DNA of 64,000 nt from Chryseobacterium polytrichastri (GTDB lineage Bacteria > Bacteroidota > Bacteroidia > Flavobacteriales > Weeksellaceae), in assembly GCF_900142445.1 (NCBI RefSeq), contig NZ_FRAV01000021.1, forward strand, positions 1-64,000, written 5' to 3'. Of this stretch, positions 36,230 through 44,155 are shown piece by piece (position 1 is the stretch's first letter; each line of letters begins with the position of its first letter). The notes below the pieces were generated by a model that made no database searches, was not told the origin of the DNA, and saw only the letters and a program-made list of their open reading frames with translations. The position numbers were made by a program, and so were the translations under genes.

Positions 36230-36302
36230 TAGGAGCTATTTCCCGCTTTCCGTTGCAATCTTTTTTTTCAAAAAAGGATTTTTTCTTCAATCGGGGCTAG
36301 GG
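36230..36302 (+). repeat. Dispersed repeat, GAGCTATTTCCCGC...GGGGCTAGGG type (copy 3)
   Basis: Its first 31 bases are the exact inverse of part of 11804-11875, and its cggggctaggg end is shared with copies 1 and 2. It lies in the gene-free 476 bases between alaS and the sigma-factor gene. That stretch otherwise holds three palindromic repeat units and a promoter, and no gene. Confidence 0.65.
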
Positions 36303-36351
36303 TTTCAGCCATTATTATCAAAATTAGAAGTACTAATTATCCATCAACTTT

Positions 36352-36370
36352 GTCATCCTGGAAGGATCTC
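36352..36370 (+). repeat. Palindromic repeat unit (atcct/aggat stem)
   Basis: gtcatcctggaaggatctc: a 5-bp stem around a short loop. It faces an inverse copy at 36470-36488. Confidence 0.6.
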
Positions 36371-36406
36371 AACGGTCGAAAATGAAGAATTCAATTTTGT
36401 TTTTTT

Positions 36407-36440
36407 GAGATTGCTTCGTCGCTTTGCTCCTCGCAATGAC
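36407..36440 (-). repeat. Palindromic repeat unit (attgc/gcaat stem)
   Basis: The inverse copy of the unit at 10361-10394; the minus strand begins gtcattgcgagg and ends gcaatctc. Confidence 0.65.
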
Positions 36441-36469
36441 TTAAATTCGCTTTCTAATAGAGGATTGTT

Positions 36470-36488
36470 GAGATCCTTTCAGGATGAC
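36470..36488 (-). repeat. Palindromic repeat unit, inverse partner of 36352-36370
   Basis: gagatcctttcaggatgac: same stem atcct/aggat, opposite orientation, 99 bases from its partner. Confidence 0.6.
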
Positions 36489-36522
36489 AAACATAGCGTT
36501 TTTATAATATGGTAAACAAAAC

Positions 36523-36554
36523 TTTGCACTTTTCCGTTTAACTTATTATCTTCG
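36523..36554 (+). promoter_or_regulatory. Promoter of the ECF sigma factor operon
   Basis: TTTG at 36523-36526 and TATCTTCG at 36547-36554 are separated by 20 bases, which fits the Bacteroidota -33/-7 pattern with one mismatch in the -7 box. The predicted start site is about 20-25 bases before the sigma gene. Confidence 0.45.
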
Positions 36555-36582
36555 TTACTATCTGAAAAGATAAAGTTTTAAT

Positions 36583-37137
36583 ATGACGAAAAACGAAGTA
36601 CTGAAAAGCTGGATAGAACAATACTCCGAATCTTTGCTGAAAAGAGCGGTTTATTTACTTTCAGATAGGATAGAGGCGGAAGATGTTGTTCAGGAAGTTT
36701 TTATTGCTGCTTTTTCGTCGTATGATTCTTTTGAAGAAAAAAGTAAACCGCTAACCTGGTTGCAAACGATTCTTAAAAATAAAGTAGCGGATTTTTATAG
36801 AAAAAAATATAGATCTGAACCGAAGATAAGATTGGATCATTTTTTTGATGAAACAGGTTCATGGAAAAATGATGATGTACTCCAGGATTGGGATGCCACT
36901 AATAAAGAAACCGAACTTTTGGATAATGATGATTTTAATAAAACATTAGAAGATTGTATTGAAGAGTTGCCTTCCCGATGGAAGATTCCTATGAAAATGT
37001 ATTATCTTCAAGAAAAAAAAGCGCCTGAAGTGAGTCAGGAATTGGATATTTCTACGACTAATCTATGGAAGATTTTGCAAAGAAGTAGAATGCAGCTAAG
37101 AGAATGTCTGGATTTTAACTGGTTTGCACAATCATAA
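36583..37137 (+). CDS. ECF-type sigma-70 factor (TIGR02943-like)
   Basis: 184 residues. Sigma region 2 spans about 10-75 (AEDVVQEVFIAAFSSYDSF, then LTWLQTILKNKVADFYRKK). A linker with ETGSWKNDDVLQDWD is typical of the TIGR02943-type group. Sigma region 4 (about 125-178) contains LEDCIEELPSRWKIPMKMYY and a helix-turn-helix near SQELDISTTNLWKIL. It starts 10 bases before a zinc anti-sigma-like gene, and a DUF417 gene and msrAB follow. Confidence 0.9.
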   Translation: MTKNEVLKSWIEQYSESLLKRAVYLLSDRIEAEDVVQEVFIAAFSSYDSFEEKSKPLTWLQTILKNKVADFYRKKYRSEPKIRLDHFFDETGSWKNDDVLQDWDATNKETELLDNDDFNKTLEDCIEELPSRWKIPMKMYYLQEKKAPEVSQELDISTTNLWKILQRSRMQLRECLDFNWFAQS

Positions 37138-37147
37138 AGAATAAAAA

Positions 37148-37420
37148 ATGGTTAAAAAATTTATTCACCTGTTATTTTTACCATGCAGTGAAGCGACACT
37201 GCTCTTGGAAAAAAGAAATGCAAATTCCATTTCTCGGAAAGAGGATTGGAGGCTTTATATGCACCTTAAAATATGTAAATGGTGTAAAGCATACGAGAAA
37301 AAGCTGAAAATATTAGATGGAATTTTAAAAAGAAAACTTTTTCAGGATAAAAAAACTGAAATTAATAATTCTGATATTCAGAATTTTAAAGATAAGATGA
37401 TGAATAAGTTTGATCTTTAA
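37148..37420 (+). CDS. Zinc-binding anti-sigma factor-like protein
   Basis: 90 residues. The motif His-x3-Cys-x2-Cys (HLKICKWC, about residues 51-58) together with the upstream Cys in LPCSEATLLLEK matches the ZAS/zf-HC2 class of small anti-sigma factors. It has no membrane helix, so it is soluble. Zinc loss or disulfide formation at such a site releases the sigma factor in RsrA- and MseR-type systems. The position directly behind an ECF sigma gene supports the role. Confidence 0.75.
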   Translation: MVKKFIHLLFLPCSEATLLLEKRNANSISRKEDWRLYMHLKICKWCKAYEKKLKILDGILKRKLFQDKKTEINNSDIQNFKDKMMNKFDL

Positions 37421-37457
37421 ATAAATTTTTGTCAGGATTTTGAAATTGTTCCGACTA

Positions 37458-37465
37458 TACTTTTG
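37458..37465 (+). promoter_or_regulatory. Candidate -7 box ahead of the DUF417-msrAB pair
   Basis: TACTTTTG is a perfect TAnnTTTG box in the 79-base gap between the anti-sigma-like gene and DUF417. It sits in an imperfect inverted repeat (37458-37479). It suggests the effector genes can also be expressed apart from the sigma operon. Confidence 0.35.
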
Positions 37466-37499
37466 AAAATATCAAAGTATTAATTCAAAATCTTAAAAA

Positions 37500-37952
37500 A
37501 TGAACGGAACAACACAGAAAATCAACAAAGAAGTATCAGCATCTACCATTGGGTATTATATCTCCCTTTTTGGCACAGCCCTTATTTTAATCTGGATAGG
37601 AATTTTCAAATTTACCCCGACAGAAGCAGCAGGAATAAAAAGCCTTGTAGAAAACCATTTTCTTACTTTTTACGTATATAATATCATGAGCGTTCAGGCA
37701 GTATCAAATGCTATCGGAGCGATAGAAATTATCATTGCCTTACTCCTTATATTTAGTGTGAAATTTGCATTCTTACGAAAGTATGCAGCAATAGGAATGA
37801 TTGTAACTTTCCTTACAACCTTGAGCTATTTATTTACAACTCCCGGAATTTGGAAAGTAGTAGACGGGATACCCGTGACAGACTTTTTTATTCTAAAAGA
37901 CCTTATGTTTTTAGGATTTGCATTAATGATACTTCAAAATGACAAAAAATGA
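37500..37952 (+). CDS. DUF417 (RclC/YkgB-like) membrane protein
   Basis: 150 residues with four predicted membrane helices (about 17-37, 62-84, 90-108, 125-145). The sequence [21 protein letters not shown] and the [15 protein letters not shown] helix are hallmarks of DUF417. The E. coli member RclC belongs to the reactive-chlorine-resistance operon rclABC. Its last bases overlap the first ATG of msrAB (ATGA). Confidence 0.85.
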   Translation: MNGTTQKINKEVSASTIGYYISLFGTALILIWIGIFKFTPTEAAGIKSLVENHFLTFYVYNIMSVQAVSNAIGAIEIIIALLLIFSVKFAFLRKYAAIGMIVTFLTTLSYLFTTPGIWKVVDGIPVTDFFILKDLMFLGFALMILQNDKK

Positions 37953-39076
37953 ATAATAATAAAAAAATAAAAATGAAAAACATATTAGTATTGCTCGGAA
38001 TGGTGCTGGGCATCGCAGTATTTGCAACAAGTTGCGGAGATTCTTTAAAAAAGAAACCTATAGAAACTAAAAAAGATAATGAGACCGTTATGAACAATAA
38101 AAATCTTAAAGAAGTTTATTTTGCAGGAGGATGTTTTTGGGGAACAGAGCATTTTTTTCAACAAGTTCGTGGAGTAGTGGGAACAGAAGTTGGTTATGCC
38201 AACGGAAAAACTCAGAATCCAACCTATGAAGAAGTGGTAAGTCATACAACTGGTTTTGCTGAAACCGTAAAAGTAAAATATGATCCTGAACAAGTTGATT
38301 TAAAGTTATTAATTGATCTTTATTTCAAAACAATTGACCCTACAAGTCTTAACAAACAAGGAAATGACAGAGGAGATCAGTACAGAACAGGGATTTATTC
38401 TACCGATAAAGAGACGGAAGCTATTGTAAAAGAAGAAGTTCAAAAATTGGCTAAAAATTATAGCAAGCCTTTGGTTGTAGAAACAATTGCTCTTAAAAAC
38501 TTCTTTAAAGCAGAAGATTATCATCAAGATTATTTGGATAAAAATCCGGGAGGATATTGCCACATTGAACCTGGACTTTTTGAAATGGCAAAAAATGCAA
38601 ATCCTCTTCCTAAGAAAGATGCAAAAGCAAAATATCAAAAAGAGGATAAAAAAGTTTTAAAGGAAAAGTTAACGGCTGAACAATATAAAGTGACTCAGGA
38701 AAATGGTACAGAAATGCCTTTCAAAAATGAATACTGGGATGAAAGCCGTGAAGGTATTTATGTTGATATCACAACAGGAGAACCATTATTTATTTCAACA
38801 GATAAATTTGAATCAGGTTGTGGATGGCCAAGTTTTTCAAAACCAATTTCTAAAAAATTAATTGACGAAAAATTAGATACATCAGCCGGAATGGATAGAA
38901 CAGAAGTAAGAAGTAAAACCGGAGATGCCCATCTGGGACACGTCTTCAATGACGGACCAGCAGACAAAGGCGGACTTCGTTACTGTATCAACAGTGCTTC
39001 TCTGAAGTTTGTTCCAAAAGCAGAAATGGCGAAAAAAGGTTATGGAGACTATCTTTCTCTGTTAGATAAAAAGTAA
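37949..39076 (+). CDS. msrAB: Bifunctional methionine sulfoxide reductase MsrA-MsrB, lipoprotein
   Basis: 375 residues. A lipoprotein signal (FATSCGD) anchors it outside the cytoplasm; an alternative start at 37973 gives a more compact signal peptide, while the ATG at 37949 overlaps the DUF417 stop. The MsrA domain (about 50-210) has the catalytic GCFWG and YHQDYL segments and reduces Met-S-sulfoxide. The MsrB domain (about 230-370) has [21 protein letters not shown] and the catalytic Cys in RYCINSAS, and reduces Met-R-sulfoxide. Both active sites look intact. It would repair oxidised envelope proteins. Confidence 0.93.
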   Translation: MNNNKKIKMKNILVLLGMVLGIAVFATSCGDSLKKKPIETKKDNETVMNNKNLKEVYFAGGCFWGTEHFFQQVRGVVGTEVGYANGKTQNPTYEEVVSHTTGFAETVKVKYDPEQVDLKLLIDLYFKTIDPTSLNKQGNDRGDQYRTGIYSTDKETEAIVKEEVQKLAKNYSKPLVVETIALKNFFKAEDYHQDYLDKNPGGYCHIEPGLFEMAKNANPLPKKDAKAKYQKEDKKVLKEKLTAEQYKVTQENGTEMPFKNEYWDESREGIYVDITTGEPLFISTDKFESGCGWPSFSKPISKKLIDEKLDTSAGMDRTEVRSKTGDAHLGHVFNDGPADKGGLRYCINSASLKFVPKAEMAKKGYGDYLSLLDKK

Positions 39077-39084
39077 ATGAAAGG

Positions 39085-39110
39085 AAGGTTGTCGAAAGGC
39101 AACCTTTTTT
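39085..39110 (+). terminator. Terminator after msrAB
   Basis: A stem aaggttg/caacctt extended by two pairs closes on a GAAA tetraloop and is followed by a T-run, 9 bases past the stop. Confidence 0.85.
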
Positions 39111-39114
39111 GTTT

Positions 39115-39741
39115 TTAACTTAATTGAAATCTTTCTCTTAGACTAAAGATAGAAACACTTAATAAGAATAGAAATCCAAGTATAATGTAATATCCTTCTT
39201 TAGAAAGATTTGTTATAAACTTTTTAGCTTCATCAAGGAAACTTAGTTTGTAAACTTCATTTTCATAAATAACATCATTACATAGGAGGCATTCATATTT
39301 TTGTTCTTTAGCATTTGGATCTATGTAATTAATAATTGCAAATAAATGTCCTGTCTTTTCTAAGTCATAAGCATATGTGTCTTGTTGAGCAATTGCCATA
39401 TCATTTAAGAGAGAGGCAAAATCTCCGTAAGTATTTTTTTTATCTAAAATAAATTCAATTCCTGTATTTTTTTTGTTTCTTTTTTGAAGTGCTTTAATCT
39501 CTGAAACATAAAAAGAGGAATTTTCTTTATTAGGGTCTACTTTTATTTTTTTATAATTCCAGTTTCTTAAAGGTTCAAAAGTGGAAGTAAGATTACTTTT
39601 ATCTTTTGATAATTTGGGGGGAAGCCAAATATCCATAACAGAAGTTCGTGCTTCTTCAATTCTTTGATTTCCATAATACCAAAACAAAATAGGAATAATG
39701 ATGGCACTTATCAATCCCGGAAAATAATATATCTTTTTCAT
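39115..39741 (-). CDS. Hypothetical protein with terminal membrane helices
   Basis: 208 residues. One hydrophobic helix lies at each end (about 5-22 and 183-202), with a hydrophilic, Lys-rich domain between them that should face outside the cytoplasm. It contains a CLLC pair. No family is recognised. It shares strand with the L,D-transpeptidase gene upstream (33-base gap), so envelope function is possible. Confidence 0.65.
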   Translation of the reverse strand: MKKIYYFPGLISAIIIPILFWYYGNQRIEEARTSVMDIWLPPKLSKDKSNLTSTFEPLRNWNYKKIKVDPNKENSSFYVSEIKALQKRNKKNTGIEFILDKKNTYGDFASLLNDMAIAQQDTYAYDLEKTGHLFAIINYIDPNAKEQKYECLLCNDVIYENEVYKLSFLDEAKKFITNLSKEGYYIILGFLFLLSVSIFSLRERFQLS

Positions 39742-39774
39742 ATGAATGTTTTTCTATTGATTTGAAATCTATCT

Positions 39775-40449
39775 TTAATTATAAATCCACATCAAAACGG
39801 GTTTGGCAGAATTCTGCAATATAGGATCGATCTTTTTCAATGCATCATTAGAAACCGTCGGGCAACCCCAACCTTCGGGTGAACCTTTTGGAAAAACTTC
39901 ATCATTGCTCATTTTATCCCAAGAGTGAAAAACGATGGTTCTTTTTAATGCATTTGTATTTGTGGCTTCTAGGCCGTGCATTAAATACTTTACATTAATT
40001 CCCCATTCGCTTCTTCCTCTTTCTCCGATTTTATATTTTCCTAAAGCTGAAAGGTGGCTTCCGTCTTCATTGCTGAAATCTGGCTTCTCTTTTGATTGAT
40101 CCCAGCTCCAGATGTTATTTCCGCATCCATGACCCACCAAATACTTCTGTGTAATTTTCTTTTGTTGAAGATCATAAACGAAAAATCTGTTGATTCCGGA
40201 ATGTAAACTCATGTCTATTAAGATACAAAAATCGGTATTGAACTTATTTTTCTTACAAAAACTAAGCGCTTCTTCTCCTTTTTTATCGGTTTTATTGAGG
40301 TCAAGTGTTGGTTTTGTAACCGGATTGGGTTTTATCATTGAAACTGATTTTTCAACAATATTTTCCACTTTTTGATTACATGAAGTAAAGATAATTAATG
40401 ATAATACTGAAAATGTGGCTATAAAAAATAAGGATAAGTTTTTCATCAT
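39775..40449 (-). CDS. Murein L,D-transpeptidase catalytic domain lipoprotein
   Basis: About 224 residues from the ATG at 40449 (a second ATG follows directly; the open frame to 40458 begins with TTG). The lipobox FTSC places the lipidated Cys near residue 23. The body matches the L,D-transpeptidase catalytic family (PF13645-like): MSLHSGINRFFVYDL strand, VFHSWDK with His, and the nucleophile Cys in GWGCPTVS. It would cross-link or attach to peptidoglycan in the periplasm. Confidence 0.88.
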   Translation of the reverse strand: MMKNLSLFFIATFSVLSLIIFTSCNQKVENIVEKSVSMIKPNPVTKPTLDLNKTDKKGEEALSFCKKNKFNTDFCILIDMSLHSGINRFFVYDLQQKKITQKYLVGHGCGNNIWSWDQSKEKPDFSNEDGSHLSALGKYKIGERGRSEWGINVKYLMHGLEATNTNALKRTIVFHSWDKMSNDEVFPKGSPEGWGCPTVSNDALKKIDPILQNSAKPVLMWIYN

Positions 40450-40526
40450 GAGGTTCAAACAAAATTAAAATTAAACAAAAAAGTGATTCAAAACATGAAC
40501 CACTTTAATTTTTTATAAGTAAACTT

Positions 40527-40760
40527 GTTTAAACTTTTTATTTTAACCACAAAAGAGTCAAAAGATTAATACATTCATATTTTAAGTTGATCATTAAACT
40601 GGAAATAAGAACACATCAGTTTTTAAAAATCTTTGATTTTTAATCTTTTGCAAGCTTTGTTTTAAAAATATCCGAACTTTAAATGATTCAATAATAGCTT
40701 TTGTACCTTTTGACTCTGTCGAATCTTCGATTTGTGGTTAAATTTTTAATTAGTTTAAAC
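40527..40760. repeat. Inverted-repeat element of about 234 bp (MITE-like)
   Basis: The left end (gtttaaact...ttttaaccacaaa...agagtcaaaag) and the right end in reverse complement (gtttaaact...tttaaccacaaa...agagtcaaaag) match in three blocks; the right end has about 15 extra bases between the second and third. The inside is non-coding. It fills most of the 340-base gap between the L,D-transpeptidase and ABC permease genes, which carries no gene. Confidence 0.6.
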
Positions 40761-40798
40761 AGACTTATTAAAAGCTTTAATCTTTTAATATATAAGGC

Positions 40799-41644
40799 TT
40801 ACCAATCTCTTTTTTTCAAGATCCAATAAGATCCAAAGATAAAAATTACGCACCAAATGACACACGCAATTAAGCTTTCTGTAGGGTAGGTGAATTCATA
40901 TTTAAATCCGATCATTTTAGCCATATCCAATCTCATTATTGGATTAGGGATAAGGCTAGACATGCTTTCTAAAGGGAGAAGGTGAGTAAAGAAAAAATCA
41001 TCTTTCATGATCTTCATTCTTTCTAATTCCTGAGTTCCACGCACTTTTTGAAATACTTCTACAGCTGTTAATATGCCTTCAAAAATCCAATAAACAAAAA
41101 ATCCAAGGAAGACAAACATCGATTTTCTCAGCAATATAGAAAGGAACATTAAGAAACAGAAAAATGTAAACAGCTTTACAAAGTAGTTTCCAATAAAGAA
41201 TATCTCCTTGAAAACCATTTCAGAATCTGTGTTCTTTGAATAAGTGTTACCTAAAAATAAGGTAATAATAAATACAAGAAGGGTAGAAACAATGGTGAAA
41301 ACTGAAATTGTTAATAGTTTTGAGGCAATAAATTCTTTTCTGCTCAGTCCGTCAATTGTATTTTGTTTAAACATTCTGTTGCTGAATTCCTGCGAGATTG
41401 AAAATACAATGATCAATCCAAGAAATATTTTTAATAATGCAACAATCCATGTGGTAAAGTTCCAGATTTCCGGAAAATTATAAATTCCTTGTTGTTTTAA
41501 ATTAATGGTAGCTCCAAAAACATCCAAATCTACGAGTCCGATAAAAAGAAGCGCTACTAAAATAGTAAAATAAAGGATGGTGAAAACCTTGAATGGTCTA
41601 TAATTCAAGTTTTTGTAATATTCGAGTTTTAATAGTTTAAGCAT
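40799..41644 (-). CDS. ABC transporter permease (ABC-2 type)
   Basis: 281 residues with about six membrane helices. The topology and the SQEFSNRMFKQNTIDGLSRKE loop resemble permeases of the bacitracin/GldF-like exporter class. Its start overlaps the stop of the ATP-binding gene by 8 bases, so the two form one operon. The substrate is unknown. Confidence 0.82.
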   Translation of the reverse strand: MLKLLKLEYYKNLNYRPFKVFTILYFTILVALLFIGLVDLDVFGATINLKQQGIYNFPEIWNFTTWIVALLKIFLGLIIVFSISQEFSNRMFKQNTIDGLSRKEFIASKLLTISVFTIVSTLLVFIITLFLGNTYSKNTDSEMVFKEIFFIGNYFVKLFTFFCFLMFLSILLRKSMFVFLGFFVYWIFEGILTAVEVFQKVRGTQELERMKIMKDDFFFTHLLPLESMSSLIPNPIMRLDMAKMIGFKYEFTYPTESLIACVIWCVIFIFGSYWILKKRDW

Positions 41645-42545
41645 GATTCGTGTTTTTTACAAGTTCAAGGAATTGAGTTTCAAGAGACAGTTTTTTCTTA
41701 TTCAGATGCGATAAGAAAATCCCTTTTTCTGCCAGTTTTTGATTTAAGGCGGAAGCAGAAATTGAAGCATCATCACGAATTTGAGCTTTAATAATTTCGC
41801 CATCTATTCTCACCGAGGTAAACCATTGAAGTTCTTCTAATGTACTTAAAAGTAGGGTGTTGTTATCTGCTCTTAATTCAAAATATCCTTTATTGCTGGT
41901 CATTTCATCCACTCTTCCGGAATAGATGGCATTTCCTTCTTTTAAAACAATAACATGGCTGCATATTTTTTCAATCTCATCCAAAAGGTGACTTGCAATG
42001 ATGATAGTGATTCCCTGTTTTGCAATACTGTTGATGATATCTCTGATTTGAATAATTCCTTCGGGATCCAGTCCGTTAGTGGGCTCATCCAGAATAAGAA
42101 CTTCAGGATTGTTTAAAATGGCTGACGCTATGGCCAGACGTTGTTTCATCCCTAAAGAGAACGTTTTAAAAGTATCTTTTTTTCTTTCATAAAGGTTCAC
42201 GGTTTTCAAGACTTCATCTATTCTTTCATAAGGCGTTCCTTTGATTTCCGCAACAATTTTCAGGTTGGTTTCTGCACTTAAATAAGGATAAAAGTTTGGC
42301 TGTTCAATAATAGCTCCTATTTTTTTCAGCGTATCAGAATCTGTTCCTTTCTTTCCAAACCAAAACCAATCTCCACTTGTAGGATTAATGGTTGAAAGGA
42401 GCATTCCAAAAGTAGTGGACTTTCCACTTCCGTTAGGACCGAGAAGACCATAAACATTGCCTTTCTCAACATCAAAAGAAATATTGTTTACCACAACTCT
42501 TTTGAATTTTTTGGTGAGATTCTTTACTGATAATATTTTTTCCAT
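41637..42545 (-). CDS. ABC transporter ATP-binding protein
   Basis: 302 residues. Walker A GPNGSGKST, signature FSLGMKQRLAIA and Walker B EVLILDEPTNGLDPEG are all present in the first 170 residues. The C-terminal extension (about 215-302, GYFELRADNNTLLLS) is like that of BcrA/CcmA-type exporters. It is coupled to the permease gene downstream. Confidence 0.92.
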   Translation of the reverse strand: MEKILSVKNLTKKFKRVVVNNISFDVEKGNVYGLLGPNGSGKSTTFGMLLSTINPTSGDWFWFGKKGTDSDTLKKIGAIIEQPNFYPYLSAETNLKIVAEIKGTPYERIDEVLKTVNLYERKKDTFKTFSLGMKQRLAIASAILNNPEVLILDEPTNGLDPEGIIQIRDIINSIAKQGITIIIASHLLDEIEKICSHVIVLKEGNAIYSGRVDEMTSNKGYFELRADNNTLLLSTLEELQWFTSVRIDGEIIKAQIRDDASISASALNQKLAEKGIFLSHLNKKKLSLETQFLELVKNTNHA

Positions 42546-42719
42546 GTAATTTGTTTTACATAGTAATAGTGTACGAAATTGACAAAATGTTACAGATTCT
42601 TTTTAATTTTATGCAGTAAATGATGGTTTTGTGATGATAAATTATGCCTGTTTAAGGTGTTTAACCTATTGCTCATTCACTTTTAAATGCTAAATTTGAT
42701 AGAACACTAATCAATCACT

Positions 42720-44084
42720 ATGAAGTTAATTGAATTGGCAGAAGAACTCCATGTTTCTGCAGAAGCAATAAAACAGTTTATCCAGGATTTTGATCTGGAA
42801 TTGGGAGTTTGTATCAGCCCAAATTTTGAAATAAAAGAAGATTTTGAAAAATTTGCCCGTGAAAATATAGATTTTTTGAAAAAATATGAGAAAGATCTCG
42901 ATCAAAATAAAACATTAGAACAGATTGCAGAAACCATCCATCAGCCTAAAGATAAAGTGGAGAAAACCATAAAAGAAAGTACTCCCAATATTTTTGATAA
43001 CGGATTTTTTAAGTCTTCTATTTCAAGCTATGGAATTGATAATAAATTAGGCGGAAATTATCAATTTGTTTATAATTATTTTGGTCATAAAACGAGTCTT
43101 CAACATAGAGATTTCATTGGATATAGAGATCTTTTCTTTTATATCTCTAGTGTTTTGGAGCCGTTTTTAAATCCACAACAGATAAAAGATTGGGGAATAA
43201 ATAAACCTGCTGGAATGATTTTATATGGACCTCCCGGAAGTGGTAAAATTTTCTGGGCCAATAAGATTGCAGAAATTATCAATTATCAATTCAAAGAGGT
43301 TAAAAAACATTATTTGGGAACTTCTTTTGTGGATGGAATTGAAACTAATTTCAACGATTTTCTTCTTGAAGTGATGAAGCAAAATAAAGTATTATTGTTT
43401 CTAGATGATTTTGATGAAATTATGATGCAAAGAAAAGCAGAAAATGATATCGCTTCATGCAACCTTGAGACGCAGGAACTTATTCTTCATCACATCGGAA
43501 AATTTGAAAAAGAAGAGTTATTAATGATCGGTTCTGCGAATACAGTTTCTGAAATTGATGAGGAAATTCTTGCTCCGGGAAGGTTTGATGTTATGATTCC
43601 TATTTTTCCACCTAATGCTTCGGAACGTTCGGAAATCATTCTGTATGCCATGACTAAAGGTCTTGAGCAAGATTCATTATTGTATAAGATTCTTAAAAAT
43701 AACAAAGCGGATAAGATTCCTTTCTGGCAAGATATTTCATCTAAAATGAAGGTTTTCAGCAATACCATGTTGATTGATTTTACCCAGAGTTTAAAAAAAC
43801 GAATCAAAAATCTGTATCAAAGATCTAAAAATGAAAATTTAAAGATTGGTCAAAATCTTTTGGATGGCGCTTTCAGAGATGCCGGCGGAAAGCTTACAGA
43901 AGAATACCTGGAGCAGATTGCAAGATTTTTAGCCGATGTTGTCATCAATAATTTTGATGATTTTCAATACAGGATTCAATCTTTAAAAGTGGAACTGGAA
44001 ACATATAGAGTCGTTGAAGAACCACAAAGGATTATTGGGTTTCAACATAATGAGGAAGATGAGAAAGGGAAGGATAAAGGTTGA
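42720..44084 (+). CDS. AAA-family ATPase with unusual Walker A
   Basis: 454 residues. An N-terminal helix-turn-helix-like region (MKLIELAEELHVSAEAIKQF) resembles the IF2_N fold. The AAA core has Walker A GPPGSGK at 170-176 followed by Ile177 in place of the usual Thr/Ser, Walker B LLFLDDFDE at 225-233, a sensor-1 Asn (GSANT) and an ILAPGRFD arginine-finger segment. It lies directly upstream of a lipase effector-like gene on the same strand (a 71-base gap to the likely start). It could help assemble or load the effector system, or be unrelated. Confidence 0.8.
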   Translation: MKLIELAEELHVSAEAIKQFIQDFDLELGVCISPNFEIKEDFEKFARENIDFLKKYEKDLDQNKTLEQIAETIHQPKDKVEKTIKESTPNIFDNGFFKSSISSYGIDNKLGGNYQFVYNYFGHKTSLQHRDFIGYRDLFFYISSVLEPFLNPQQIKDWGINKPAGMILYGPPGSGKIFWANKIAEIINYQFKEVKKHYLGTSFVDGIETNFNDFLLEVMKQNKVLLFLDDFDEIMMQRKAENDIASCNLETQELILHHIGKFEKEELLMIGSANTVSEIDEEILAPGRFDVMIPIFPPNASERSEIILYAMTKGLEQDSLLYKILKNNKADKIPFWQDISSKMKVFSNTMLIDFTQSLKKRIKNLYQRSKNENLKIGQNLLDGAFRDAGGKLTEEYLEQIARFLADVVINNFDDFQYRIQSLKVELETYRVVEEPQRIIGFQHNEEDEKGKDKG

Positions 44085-44155
44085 TTTTTAGGGGCTAATC
44101 AAATACTGTTTTGAGAACAGAGATAAAAAAATACAATGATGAAAATATTTTAAAT

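Noticed and set aside
36107..36582. A small gene or tRNA between alaS and the sigma factor
   Set aside because: The stretch is accounted for by repeats and the promoter; no cloverleaf or coding frame was found.
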